Source: Symsagittifera roscoffensis
Lineage: Eukaryota > Xenacoelomorpha > Acoela > Convolutidae
DNA: 60,000 nucleotides
NCBI RefSeq assembly: GCF_963678635.1
Contig: NC_087071.1
Location: forward strand, 46,179,095-46,239,094
Direction: 5' to 3'
This document shows positions 40,983-50,718 of the stretch, piece after piece (within the stretch, counting starts at the first letter, position 1; each line of letters starts with the position of its first letter). Made by a program: the position numbers and the translations under genes. The notes below the pieces were generated by a model that was given only the letters and a program-made list of their open reading frames with translations, did no database searches and was not told the origin of the DNA.

Positions 40983-42195
40983 ATGCCAAACACGCGGTTC
41001 AGTCAGCGTCTTTTATCGCTCAAGAAAAACGAGAACCCGGGCTCTCAAGAACACGCGCAGCATCCCCCACTTGGCAGGGAAGAAGTAGTCCAAACCTTAA
41101 GAGAAGTAAAAAACAAAATAGAAAAAGCCTTATCGATAATAGAAAAACCCGAAACCAAAAACGTGAAGAGGAGTCAGAAGAAGGCTCTGACTCGCAAGGA
41201 ATGCCCTATAAGGATTCAGATTCTCCAACGTCAGAAAAGACGAAGACGAAAACAAAACAATGGGAAAATTACCAAGATTGAAGAAAAATTGTTGAAAACT
41301 AAATACAGTGACAAAGGTCCCGCGTTATTTGGTAGTCTGAACAACTTGATAAAAGCAACCAGTTTGTCGCGAGAGAGTTAAACATTTCCTTCATACTGAG
41401 CCTGCTTACACGAAATATCGAACTGTGATCCGAAAAACGCCGCGACTCAAGGTCATAGTTTACGATATCGACGAAATCTAATTAGATCTCGCCTTTGTTG
41501 ATAAACTTGCCCAGTACAACCATGATGTTAAGTATCTGCTTGTTGCAGTTGACTGCATGTCCGGCTATCTCAGAGAGCAACCCTTGAAATCAAAGTATGC
41601 TACTACAACAGCAGAAGCGTTCAAACTAATGATAACGACAAAACAACCGAAAAAATTATGGGTGGACAAGGGCACAGAGTTTAAAGGGTCCTTCGAAGCA
41701 TTATGTAAAAAATAAGGCATAAAAACATATAGCACAGAGAGCGAGAAAAAGTCTGCATTCGCTGAGAGAAATATCCGTTCCTTGAAAAATCTTGTTTATA
41801 AGTACTTGGAGGATAAATGGACTTACTCATACATTTTCAAATTGCAAGATTTTGTCAATGCAATTAATTCGAGAAAAAATCGTGTCACAAATCTTGCACC
41901 AAACAAAGTAACTAGAAAAGATGTTTCTCGCCTGATTTCATTAGGAGCAGAACAGTCATTGAAATTAGTTTGACCTCCAAAACTTTATGTTGATGATTAT
42001 ATTAGACTTGCCAAAGTGGACATACCTTTTCGCGAGGGTTACAAACAATCGTTTACCGATGAAGTGTTTAAAGTCTTTGAGATACCAACACGAAATCCCC
42101 CAATATACAACTTGATTGATTCTAACAGAGAACCGATTGAGGGAAAATTTTACGAGTCTGAGCTAATTCGCGTTCTGGAGAATGAGAAATCGTAA
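40983..42195 (+). pseudogene. Polinton integrase (retroviral type), broken
   Basis: The N-terminal part is open from ATG at 40983 and is basic. A frameshift near 41370 moves the gene to another frame, where the rve core continues: DLAFVDKL with the first catalytic aspartate, KLWVDKGTEFKG with the second, and AFAERNIRSLKN with the catalytic glutamate, so the D,D,E triad is still present. The C-terminal domain runs to about 42195. Nonsense codons are TAA 41479-41481, TAA 41713-41715 and TGA 41971-41973. It would insert the element with a 6-bp duplication; this copy cannot. Confidence 0.85.
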
Positions 42196-42201
42196 GCAAT
42201 C

Positions 42202-43026
42202 ATGACTGAGGGCACTTCCCACCTTTTCACCCATAACGTTACCCCTTCCTTCACAATTCCCCTTATTTCATCTGCATCAATGAACGTTTTTAAAGATAAC
42301 AGTCTGGCCAACTTTAAAAATCTCTTGAGTGAAGAAAGAAATATGCAAGGTGAATGGCGAGTAGCAGTTACAGAAATTAACTTTCCCACTCAGATAAACA
42401 ACGTAACTGACAACAACATTGTGTACTACAAAAAAGATCGGGTTATAGCAAGCATAAAAGTTGAGAAAGACAAAAACTCCCGGCCTTACCTTGGAGAAAT
42501 AGCAAAACTAACCTAAAGGAGAGTATACGAGCATTTAACAAATACTGGATGAGATTCGTCGAAAGACAGAATTAGAGAAATTGGATTATGTAATAGATCC
42601 AATAACCAAACATCTTTCATTATGGCTGCATTATTGGGATGGTATAACTTTTTCAAGCCCGCAAATTCCTAGTCTACTTGGATTCAAAGGCGTCAGAGAT
42701 GGAACTGGTTATCATATAGGTTACAGACAAGGAAGCTCGAAACATAGCACATTCACTACCCAAGATCTTGTAGCTGCCTATCTCGTTGATGTATGTGCTG
42801 GTACTCAGCTTATGTTTATTTACCTGGACATAATTCATTATCAAGTAGTAGGAGACACAATAGTACCCCTTTTACGATTCATTGATACAAATCGTCGAGT
42901 GAAAAACGGTTACGCATGTACAATTGAACCGAATCATCGTAAAGTGTTTAGTAATTTGGATTTCAAAAAAATTTTGGTCAACAATACTTCTAAAATTTCT
43001 GTGAACTTGCACACAGAAACTGGATG
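42202..43026 (+). pseudogene. Polinton penton / minor capsid protein, broken
   Basis: The first frame (from ATG 42202) has NMQGEWRVAVTEINFPTQ, and the second (to 43026) has GFKGVRDGTGYHIGYR and IYLDIIHYQVVGDTIVPLLR; both are hallmarks of the single-jelly-roll minor capsid protein that forms the vertices. The two parts are divided by a frameshift near 42515 and a TAA near 42537. It lies directly before the small basic protein and the major capsid gene, the usual Polinton order. Confidence 0.75.
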
Positions 43027-43098
43027 ACTTGTTCCTTTCGCTGGAGGGGGAAAAATTGTTCTGACTTTGAAGTTTCAAAAGTTTAGCAATTGATCAAT

Positions 43099-43511
43099 AT
43101 GGATTCATATTACCACAACCAAGCAAACCTACCACATTTCTCGGGGCATTATAGACAACAAGGCAGTGGCTTCGGTGCATTAGCCTTGGGAATAGGAAGA
43201 GTGGCACTTCCATTGGCTCGAAAATTTGTGATACCAGCAGCAAAAAAGACCGGAAAAGAACTACTTCTTCAGGCAGCTCCAGAACTGATAGAAGTTGCAA
43301 CAAAAAAAGAAAAAACCCTCAGCAGGCAATCAAAAGCACGGTCAGAAAAACCATGAAAAAGCAAATAGGAGGAGGAAGTAGATCTCAAAAAAGTCATCCA
43401 AGAAAAAGAACAACGGTGGTGAAACAAAAAACAAGACGCGTCATTCCCAGAAAAAGAACTGCACAGACAAGTCGCTCCAATTTCTTTACAAGAGTTAAAA
43501 ATGATTTCTAA
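43099..43511 (+). pseudogene. Small basic virion-type protein, frameshifted
   Basis: Starts MDSYYHNQANLPHFSGHYRQ, then a glycine/alanine stretch GSGFGALALG, a hydrophobic-amphipathic segment, and a very basic C-terminus with many Lys/Arg. One frameshift near 43310 separates the halves. Polintons carry such a protein between penton and major capsid; the glycine-rich start resembles substrates of the adenovirus-type protease. A role as a pVI-like or DNA-binding core protein is inferred. Confidence 0.55.
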
Positions 43512-44818
43512 TTTGATCCCGAGTGAGGCAACTCACAGCTCGCTTGACTTATTTGAAAAAACCGCCTTTACTTTTCACTTTTGAAAACAACTTCAGCCAA
43601 AAAAATTGGACCTTCCTACTCTCCTGATGGTCCGATGCTCGAGTTTGAAGTACTCGGCGACAGAAATAATTTCATCGATCTTCAACGTACTCGTTTAGAA
43701 ATAGTTGCACGTATTGTTCGAAGCAATGGAAACGTGCTTCGAACACATGCTACAGAAGCGGCAAACAGAGATACGCCGTATTGTGTTTACAATCCAATAT
43801 CTTCATGATTCTCTGAGTGTACACTGTCGCTGAATTGTGAGAAAATATCAACTACCAACGCTAATTTTGCCCATAAAAGTTTTATTGAGACCGAGTTTTC
43901 AGATGGCAATGATGCCAAGAAGACATGGTTGGCTTGTCAAGGTTATTATTATGAAGAAAACCTATCAGCTATTGACGGTAATGGAAGGAGAGCTGAGAAA
44001 ATTACCGAGCGTAAAGGTCTCGTTGCGGCCTTGAACGAGCTGAAGCTTTTTGGTAAATTGCTTGCGACTTCTTATCGTGTCACAAGCACCTACTTAGCGG
44101 TGTGACAATTAGATTGTCTCTTAGACGATCTCCTAACGATTTTGTTGTCATGTCTGAAGATGCAGCTAAACACTACTAAGTTTAACTTATCGAAGCTAAT
44201 CTCTATGTCAGAAAGATGACTGTGACTGACTATGTTCTCTCGTCAATAGAAAAAACTTTGTTGAAGAACCCGGCAGTTTACAATTTTATCGAAGTAGTAC
44301 CAAAAACTTTTCTTTAACTGCAGGAGTACAAAGCTGGCGACAAGAGGATGTTTTCGCAAAAGAACCTGTTCGAAGAATGATAGTACCAATGAGCAAAAAC
44401 GAAGCATATTTGGGTACTAATAGGACAAACCCTTTTCATTACTAGAAGTTTGGGTTGATTGAGATCATTGTGTACAGAAACGGCCTACGCATTGCCGGAA
44501 CTCCCATCTCAACGTCAGACAGTAAAAGAACTTATTACAATACGCTTGAGGCTCTTGATTTTGTTTTGAACACTAGTCATGGAATCAGTCTCGCTAATTA
44601 TGATAATCAATATATTATGGCTTTTGATCTCACGTCTACTCAGGAGGCTTCACACGATTTATTTCATCCTGAATTGACCAATTGCACTATTTCGGTCGAA
44701 CTCAAACTTGACGCAGGTCTCGCTAATAATGTCGAGTAATTATTTATGGGAGAGCGTGCATCAAAAGTTTATGTGCGTTCAGGTAGAAAAATTACCAAAA
44801 ACACTCTTATGACCTAAG
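43502..44818 (+). pseudogene. Polinton major capsid protein, badly broken
   Basis: Starts in ATG at 43502, overlapping the previous stop, with SSLDLFEK, the usual opening of this protein. Then come frames with DGPMLEFEVLGD-NNFIDLQRT (43581-43808), SFIETEFSDGNDAKKTW (43840-44040), and, at the end, ASHDLFHPELTNCTISVELK and the C-terminal KVYVRSGRKIT. At least four frame breaks or stops divide them. The family is a double jelly-roll capsid subunit. The copy is not functional. Confidence 0.7.
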
Positions 44819-44824
44819 CTAGAC

Positions 44825-45189
44825 ATGGATAATTTTCAAATAATGGTACTTTTTAATCGTTTTAAACATTTGAAAAATCGCTTTGGAGGTATTTTTCCGG
44901 CAGATTTTCCATGCTGTTTAGTACTGAAAAACGATTATACGTTCATGATTATGAATGCGTCACCATCGGATCAACCTGGAACCCACTGGTTGCTTTTTGC
45001 TCAAGCTGGACGACAGATATTCTTTGCAGATCCTCTAGGTAAAAGATTATATGATTATCCCCTCCAATACAATCAGCTGATTCAGTGTTATGCGGACTTT
45101 ATTGTATTTATATTGCTCATGTTATAATTACAATTAATTTTCCAATAAGTTTCAATCTTAATGATCATGATTTTGATAATATTTGCTAA
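44825..45189 (+). pseudogene. Adenovirus-type cysteine protease, frameshifted
   Basis: The frame starting ATG at 44825 has FGGIFPADFP, GTHWLLFAQ with the catalytic histidine, and FADPLGKRL with the catalytic aspartate. Near 45095 the frame shifts, and the catalytic cysteine lies in CGLYCIYIAHV in the next frame, ending at TAA 45187-45189. The family cleaves capsid precursors during maturation. All three catalytic residues survive but not in one frame. Confidence 0.75.
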
Positions 45190-45321
45190 ACATATGTTAT
45201 TCTAAACTATTTTATTGATGTTTTTGTAAAATTTATAAGCTCATTTTTTTAAATTCTTTCTTATCAACAGAAGATTTTCTTTCTTTTTCTACAAATTTAA
45301 GTGAACCGCAAAAAGTTTCAT

Positions 45322-45419
45322 ATCAAGTCCTTCGAAATATTAAGGCATGGCTATTTGGTTCAGCGAGCAATAGCTAACCCGGCGTTGCTCGTCGCTACGC
45401 TCCTCGGGAACGCCTCCCG
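45322..45419 (+). repeat. 98-bp internal inverted repeat, left
   Basis: Matches the reverse complement of 49934-50031 with about a dozen differences; core CAATAGCTAACCCGGCGTTG. It is GC-richer than its surroundings and lies just after the protease gene. Confidence 0.85.
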
Positions 45420-45472
45420 CTTGTGTAGTAACATTTTTTTTGATATACAAGAGAGAGAAAGAAAACCAATAT

Positions 45473-46096
45473 TTAAAACTTGAATTTCTTCTCCATGATA
45501 AATTTCACAAACAGAGTGTTTGAATCAATTTCCGTACAACCATACCCACCTAAAAATATGTCAATTATTCTAGAAAACTCAGCAACATTTTCACCATTCA
45601 AAATATTAGTAAAACGTTCAACTGTTACGTTAGTAATCATGTCAGTTTGAGTTTGAACAGATTTAGTCTGCGAGCCGAAGCAAACTTGAGGCAATCGTCT
45701 GCGAAATGGAACACCACTAACATCTAGGTTGTTGATGGAGTTATAATTCGCAGCTATTTTCAGTTTTTCCATCAGAGGGCCAGACAATTTATAGTTGGAG
45801 CAACCCAAAATTAAATATTTGAATGTAGAGAGAAGACAAGGGTCAATGAAGGCTTTTGAAGTCATCTTCTTTAGTAAATCGGTAGACTCTTTTGTGTTTT
45901 CGACCAGCAATTGATGTTTTTCGTTGTCAATCGAATGATTGCGAAAATCTAATTTATTCGAATGGGACGATACCGCAAAATTTGCGTTTGAAGCGAAGCC
46001 TGAGAAGTTGGGTTCATTATTCAGGATAAAAAATTTGTAATTTTTGCGGAACTGTTTGAAATAATCAGGGTATTGCTCATACATTGCTTCAACCAT
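45473..46096 (-). CDS. Unknown Polinton-resident protein, 207 residues
   Basis: An uninterrupted minus-strand frame opening MVEAMYEQYPDYFKQF. It has no signal peptide or membrane segment, and no domain I recognise; it is hydrophilic with scattered Ser/Asn. It lies inside the block flanked by inverted repeats and transcribed against the capsid genes. It pairs with the next minus-strand gene, 56 bases upstream, possibly as one transcript. Confidence 0.5.
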   Translation of the reverse strand: MVEAMYEQYPDYFKQFRKNYKFFILNNEPNFSGFASNANFAVSSHSNKLDFRNHSIDNEKHQLLVENTKESTDLLKKMTSKAFIDPCLLSTFKYLILGCSNYKLSGPLMEKLKIAANYNSINNLDVSGVPFRRRLPQVCFGSQTKSVQTQTDMITNVTVERFTNILNGENVAEFSRIIDIFLGGYGCTEIDSNTLFVKFIMEKKFKF

Positions 46097-46152
46097 TGCT
46101 TTGAAGTTTCAATAGAATAACGAGTTATTAATGTTACACAACCCGACAGTTA

Positions 46153-46554
46153 TCATCGTTTATCGTTTACACTTTCACATTCCTTTTCAGAGCATAATGG
46201 TTTTTTAGATTTGTTTCGATTTTTTCTAAGTTTTTCAGTCACGTCGCAATTTTTTGCTTTCGTCAATCTTTTAATTTTTGTATAATTGTCCGCCAAGGAC
46301 TCGAATTCACCAGTTGACAAAGTTATTCCTTGTCGATACTTGAAATTTCCTTCTTTGTCTTTTTTGTACAATTTGATAGTTATGTAAGTACCGGTCTGTT
46401 CGAATGTTTTTGCACCGACTCTAACTAAACGTTTATCATTCGAAGATATATCCCTAAAATCATCAAAATAGTCAACATCCGTTTCAAGCGTACTGTATGA
46501 ATGAATAACAACCAACTGGTTTTTAGTGTGGAACGTTGAAGAATGACTGATCAC
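46153..46554 (-). CDS. PC4-like protein, 133 residues
   Basis: The middle holds TGTYITIKLYKKDKEGNFKY then RQGITLSTGEFESL, the strand-strand-helix pattern of the PC4/p15 transcription coactivator fold (single-strand DNA binding). The C-terminus is strongly basic (KLRKNRNKSKKP). No break is seen. The 5' portion is duplicated at 47321-47590. Function in the element, such as binding replicating DNA, is inferred. Confidence 0.5.
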   Translation of the reverse strand: MISHSSTFHTKNQLVVIHSYSTLETDVDYFDDFRDISSNDKRLVRVGAKTFEQTGTYITIKLYKKDKEGNFKYRQGITLSTGEFESLADNYTKIKRLTKAKNCDVTEKLRKNRNKSKKPLCSEKECESVNDKR

Positions 46555-47122
46555 AGTATAAAAGACAGATCATGCGCTCCCAAAATAAAAATTTAAAGTG
46601 ATAATTTTTACGAGCGCCCTAATCCAATTTGATAAAAATTAACCACCAACGGTATAATTTTTTTAACGATAACCAATTTTTTATATGGGTATTTAGTTAC
46701 TTTTTCCCCCGGCTATACTCTAAAAACCTTCTAGTGTTTTTTATTGTGACGGTTATTTCAATGACTGCTATGAATCATGGTAATGAATTTCTAACAGCAT
46801 GACAAAGAATGTCTGGCAAACTATCATCAAAACTTGATTTTGAGTGCTTTCGCCCGTAGCCACTATAATAAAGCAATCACATAAATCTAAAATGTCGGGT
46901 TTTCACATTCATTCCTAACATGACCTCAGGCGTCATGCGTAAAAGAATGAATAAAATTTGTTAGCCTCGCCTAAAAAGTTATTAGCTTTGACCTAATTGA
47001 ACCATGCCACCCCTTTCCTGATCTCATTCTCACTAATAAAATTTTCATACTTTTCATTCTCTCAATTTCACTTCGATAGTTTAGTCATTTTATTTTAACA
47101 AAAACTTAAACCTCTTCAAGTC
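46555..47122. promoter_or_regulatory. Bidirectional intergenic region, copy 1
   Basis: About 570 bases between divergent genes, duplicated at 47591-48158. It must hold promoters for both sides, but no box is convincing. Confidence 0.35.
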
Positions 47123-47328
47123 ATGACTAGTCCATTACAAATAATCTCAGTATCTAATCGAGAAAGAACAATTATCTACCAAAAATACACTAGAGAACCG
47201 ATTGCAGTCATCCATCAACAGAAAGAGAGAGTCTCTCCGTCTACAGCAAGTCCGTTCAATGACTTGGCTCCCCGAAAACACGACGGGAATCAAAATTAGG
47301 AATGGACTACAAAACTTGAATCATGCTA
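47123..47328 (+). pseudogene. Truncated duplicate of the 48159 gene
   Basis: Opens MTSPLQIISVSNRERTI and has TAG at 47297-47299, the same stop as in the full copy. It is cut off at the duplication junction. Confidence 0.6.
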
Positions 47329-47590
47329 CCAAGGACTCGAATTCACCAGTTGACAAAGTTATTCCTTGTCGATACTTGAAATTTCCTTCTTCGTCTTTTT
47401 TGTACAATTTGATAGTTATGTAAGTACCGATCTGTTCGAATGTTTTTGCACCGACTCTAACTAAACGTTTATCATTCGAAGATATATCCCTAAAATCATC
47501 GAAATAGTCAACATACGTTTCAAGCGTACTGTATGAATGAATAACAACCAACTGGTTTTTAGTGTGGAACGTTGAAGAATGACTGATCAC
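47329..47590 (-). pseudogene. Truncated duplicate of the PC4-like gene
   Basis: The minus-strand frame from 47590 keeps MISHSSTFHTKNQLVV through RQGITLSTGEFESL, then stops at the junction. It lacks the basic C-terminus. Confidence 0.6.
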
Positions 47591-48158
47591 AGTATAAAAG
47601 ACAGATCATGCGCTCCCAAAGTAAAAATTTAAAGTGATAATTTTTACGAGCGCCCTAATCCAATTTGATAAAAATTAACCACCAACGGTATAATTTTTTT
47701 AACGATAACCAATTTTTTATATGGGTATTTAGTTACTTTTTCCCCCGGCTATACTCTAAAAACCTTCTAGTGTTTTTTATTGTGACGGTTATTTCAATGA
47801 CTGCTATGAATCATGGTAATGAATTTCTAACAGCATGACAAAGAATGTCTGGCAAACTATCATCAAAACTTGATTTTGAGTGCTTTCGCCCGTAGCCACT
47901 ATAATAAAGCAATCACATAAATCTAAAATGTCGGGTTTTCACATTCATTCCTAACATGACCTCAGGCGTCATGCGTAAAAGAATGAATAAAATTTGTTAG
48001 CCTCGCCTAAAAAGTTATTAGCTTTGACCTAATTGAACCATGCCACCCCTTTCCTGATCTCATTCTCACTAATAAAATTTTCATACTTTTCTTTCTCTCA
48101 GTTTCACTTCGATAGTTTAGTCATTTTATTTTAACAAAAATTTAAACAACTTCAATTC

Positions 48159-48803
48159 ATGACTAGTCCATTACAAATAATCTCAGTATCTAATCGAGAA
48201 AGAACAATTCTCTACCAAAAATACACGAGAGAACCGATTGCAGTCATCCATCAACAGAAAGAGAGAGTCTCTCCGTCTACAGCAAGTCCGTTCAATGACT
48301 TGGCTCCCCGAAAACACGACGGGAATCAAAATTAGGAATGGACTACAAAAAGTCGAATCATGCTACCGAACTTCCTCCTTGATCACATCGATCTACTCCG
48401 ACAGAATCGAAAACGAATGTACGAGAATTGCACTATTCACGAGAGCTATCCGGCATTAGAAAAGACGGAGATAAATGACACAACCACGCTCGAGCAGTCT
48501 CCAAGAAAAATTCTCTTCGCGTATGACTGCGATTCAATGCCGTTGTATGAAAATCAGGAGGTACGTATTCGTGATTATGCAGAGCGCGAAGCGTACTGGG
48601 ATATTCCGACAGCAATGTCTCCCGAGTCGTTTGTTAGGGGAGCAGTTTCAACTCCAGAACAATCAACCTCCTATTCGAATGCTCGGGTTTCATCGAGTGC
48701 GGAGACAATTGATCTAGTGACCCCAGATCTCATTCAAGGTACCCCTCCAATTGCAGCTTTCTATGCGCCAAAAAAGAGAAAACTACAGTTTCGAGAGTTC
48801 TAA
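48159..48803 (+). pseudogene. Unknown Polinton-resident protein with one TAG
   Basis: One frame from ATG 48159 to TAA 48801-48803, interrupted only by TAG 48333-48335. The second part (from ATG 48360) is 147 residues, acidic, with DYAEREAYWDIP, and ends in a nuclear-localisation-like KKRKLQF. Either the TAG is a nonsense mutation or translation starts again at 48360. No family recognised. Confidence 0.5.
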
Positions 48804-49057
48804 TAAGTTAAACAAAAAACTTTCTTTTGTTTCATATATTATTTCAAGGTTTTATACTTTCATTTTTGTTTGATTTGATTTTTAAGCTGTTTCATCATTA
48901 CTTTGTGTATATTTTTGTCTCAATTTGTATTTTGCTTAATAGATCAATTAAAATTTGCCCCGTTAAGTTTTTAGCAAACTGTTAGAGAAAAACTTGAAAA
49001 AACTAGAAAAAAATCATAAATCGAGAATGTTTTTTCGCTAAAATTGTTGTGAGAAAG

Positions 49058-49091
<34 letters not shown>
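49058..49091 (+). repeat. GA microsatellite
   Basis: About 17 GA units. A CT-rich run occurs 150 bases downstream, so the two could pair. Confidence 0.9.
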
Positions 49092-49095
<4 letters not shown>

Positions 49096-49220
49096 ATACA
49101 CATGCTCAGTAGTGAATCCTATTTGGAAAATACTTTTCAGGATCTTGCTTTCTTTTCAAAAGAAAGGTAAATATGGAAGGGTCCAACATTTTCTTGTTGG
49201 TAGTCCAACCATATTTATTT

Positions 49221-49325
49221 GGCTTTTTTTATCAAACACTCTCTGCTCTCTCTCTCTCTCATCATACTTTGTGCCCGGGGGGGTTAGCCAGGTCTTACGC
49301 AAAGTAACAGAGAGTGTTTTAAGCC
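49221..49325. repeat. Small foldback
   Basis: AAACACTCTCTG at 49234-49245 pairs with CAGAGAGTGTTT at 49308-49319, and further out GGCTT pairs with AAGCC. It encloses about 60 bases with a G run. It could be a miniature inverted-repeat element. Confidence 0.5.
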
Positions 49326-49933
49326 ATAAATTTGCTTTATATTAATATTATATACATGTTTTGGGTGTAAAACTGACAATTATTTGGTAAAAATGTGAAA
49401 AAATTAAAATTTATGTTTTTTTTTTTCGAAACATGAACATGACCCTTAACCCTGCTCAAAAATTCATGGCAAATTGATTGAGGGTAGTTTCAATGGATTT
49501 GGAGACAAAAAAAATTTTCCCAAATTTTTTTTTTAATATTCACACAAAAATCAGATTTTCTCAAAAAAACACAAATTTTTAAGCGTCTACTCTCATTGAT
49601 TGGGCTATAATTGTTTTTTAGTTTCTACGCTTGTCCTAGTTACGTATCAGGTAGCTTCTAAAAACTTCAAAACACATTCACTTCAATCTAAAATGAGAAC
49701 GAATAATTCAAGCTAAAAATGAAGGAAAAAAAGTTTAAAAAATTATGTTTTTTAAGTTTTGAACACGACCAGTAGAACTGTGCTCGAGATCCCGTAAAAC
49801 TTACTGGTTTTTTTGTTGATAGATTCAAAAGACATTTTTTCAAATCTTATTTTTTCTTTTTTCACAACATAATAAGTTTGAGGTTTTCCTTTATTTTGAA
49901 AAAAAAATTTTTTTTTCACTTGAATTTACAGAA

Positions 49934-50031
49934 CGGGAGGCGTTCCCGAGTAGTGTAGCGAGGAGCAACGCCGGGTTAGCTATTGCACCTTAAACCAAAC
50001 GGCCATGCCTTAACATTTCGAGGGACTTGAT
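49934..50031 (-). repeat. 98-bp internal inverted repeat, right
   Basis: Reverse complement partner of 45322-45419. The pair bounds a block of 4,710 bases including the repeats. Confidence 0.85.
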
Positions 50032-50718
50032 TCACGGGACACTGAATGACATGAAGGAAACTTTGATTCCGATATCTCTTACACAATCAAATGACAATCT
50101 ATGCTTATCATGCATCGGCAATTATCAAGGTATCTAATTTTAATTTTTTAAGTTTAGTATTTCATTTCAACTTAATTAGATAGTTGAGGGCTTTGTTTTC
50201 TGAATACTTTCATCTCATATTTCTACTTTTTATTTTACCTATTTAAGCAAATCAAGAAGTGGGTTTGAAATCATTAGGAAATTATTGTTTCACAGTTAAA
50301 ATTAGTCAGAAAAAGTTTTAGGCTCTATCTAAATCATTCTAAGCTTTATTTTTTGTTTTTTAGTGCTCAAATGTTATTGAAACCAGTCCCCTAAAAGTTG
50401 CCAAAACTTAAAAAAATTTATGGCTACCCGTCAAAATTAATGCAAAAGTTTGAGGCTGTAAATGAATCAGTTTTTATTATACAAAACCCTTGCACTTGAA
50501 CAGAGTGATGAGACATCTTGAGCTTAAAAGTGTAGTAAACCCTGTTTTGAGAAAGTACTTATTGTCAAGACGGCGAATTATTACTCTCGTTAATGGCTTC
50601 TACTTGCCCTTACCCGCAAAGTTTTTAGTCCTAGTCACTTCTCGCTTTTGCTTTTTTATAACCAATTTTATTTCAACCTTGAAATTAACCTGAATTACTT
50701 CAGTAACTTCGACAAATA
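50032..50718. other. No gene recognised
   Basis: AT-rich spacer upstream of the polymerase gene; the frame at 50490-50693 has no resemblance to anything known. Confidence 0.4.

Larger units (their letters stand above)
46293..48364. repeat. Tandem duplication, two 1036-bp copies
   Basis: 46293-47328 and 47329-48364 are near-identical direct copies, period 1036. Each contains the front of the minus-strand PC4-like gene, the bidirectional spacer, and the front of the plus-strand gene at 47123/48159. The duplication leaves one complete and one truncated version of each gene. Confidence 0.9.
48804..49933. other. Non-coding part of the inverted-repeat block
   Basis: AT-rich. It holds a GA microsatellite at 49058-49091, a CT run at 49246-49260 and a foldback at 49227-49325. 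The open frame at 49049-49345 is a translation of these repeats. No gene is seen. Confidence 0.5.
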
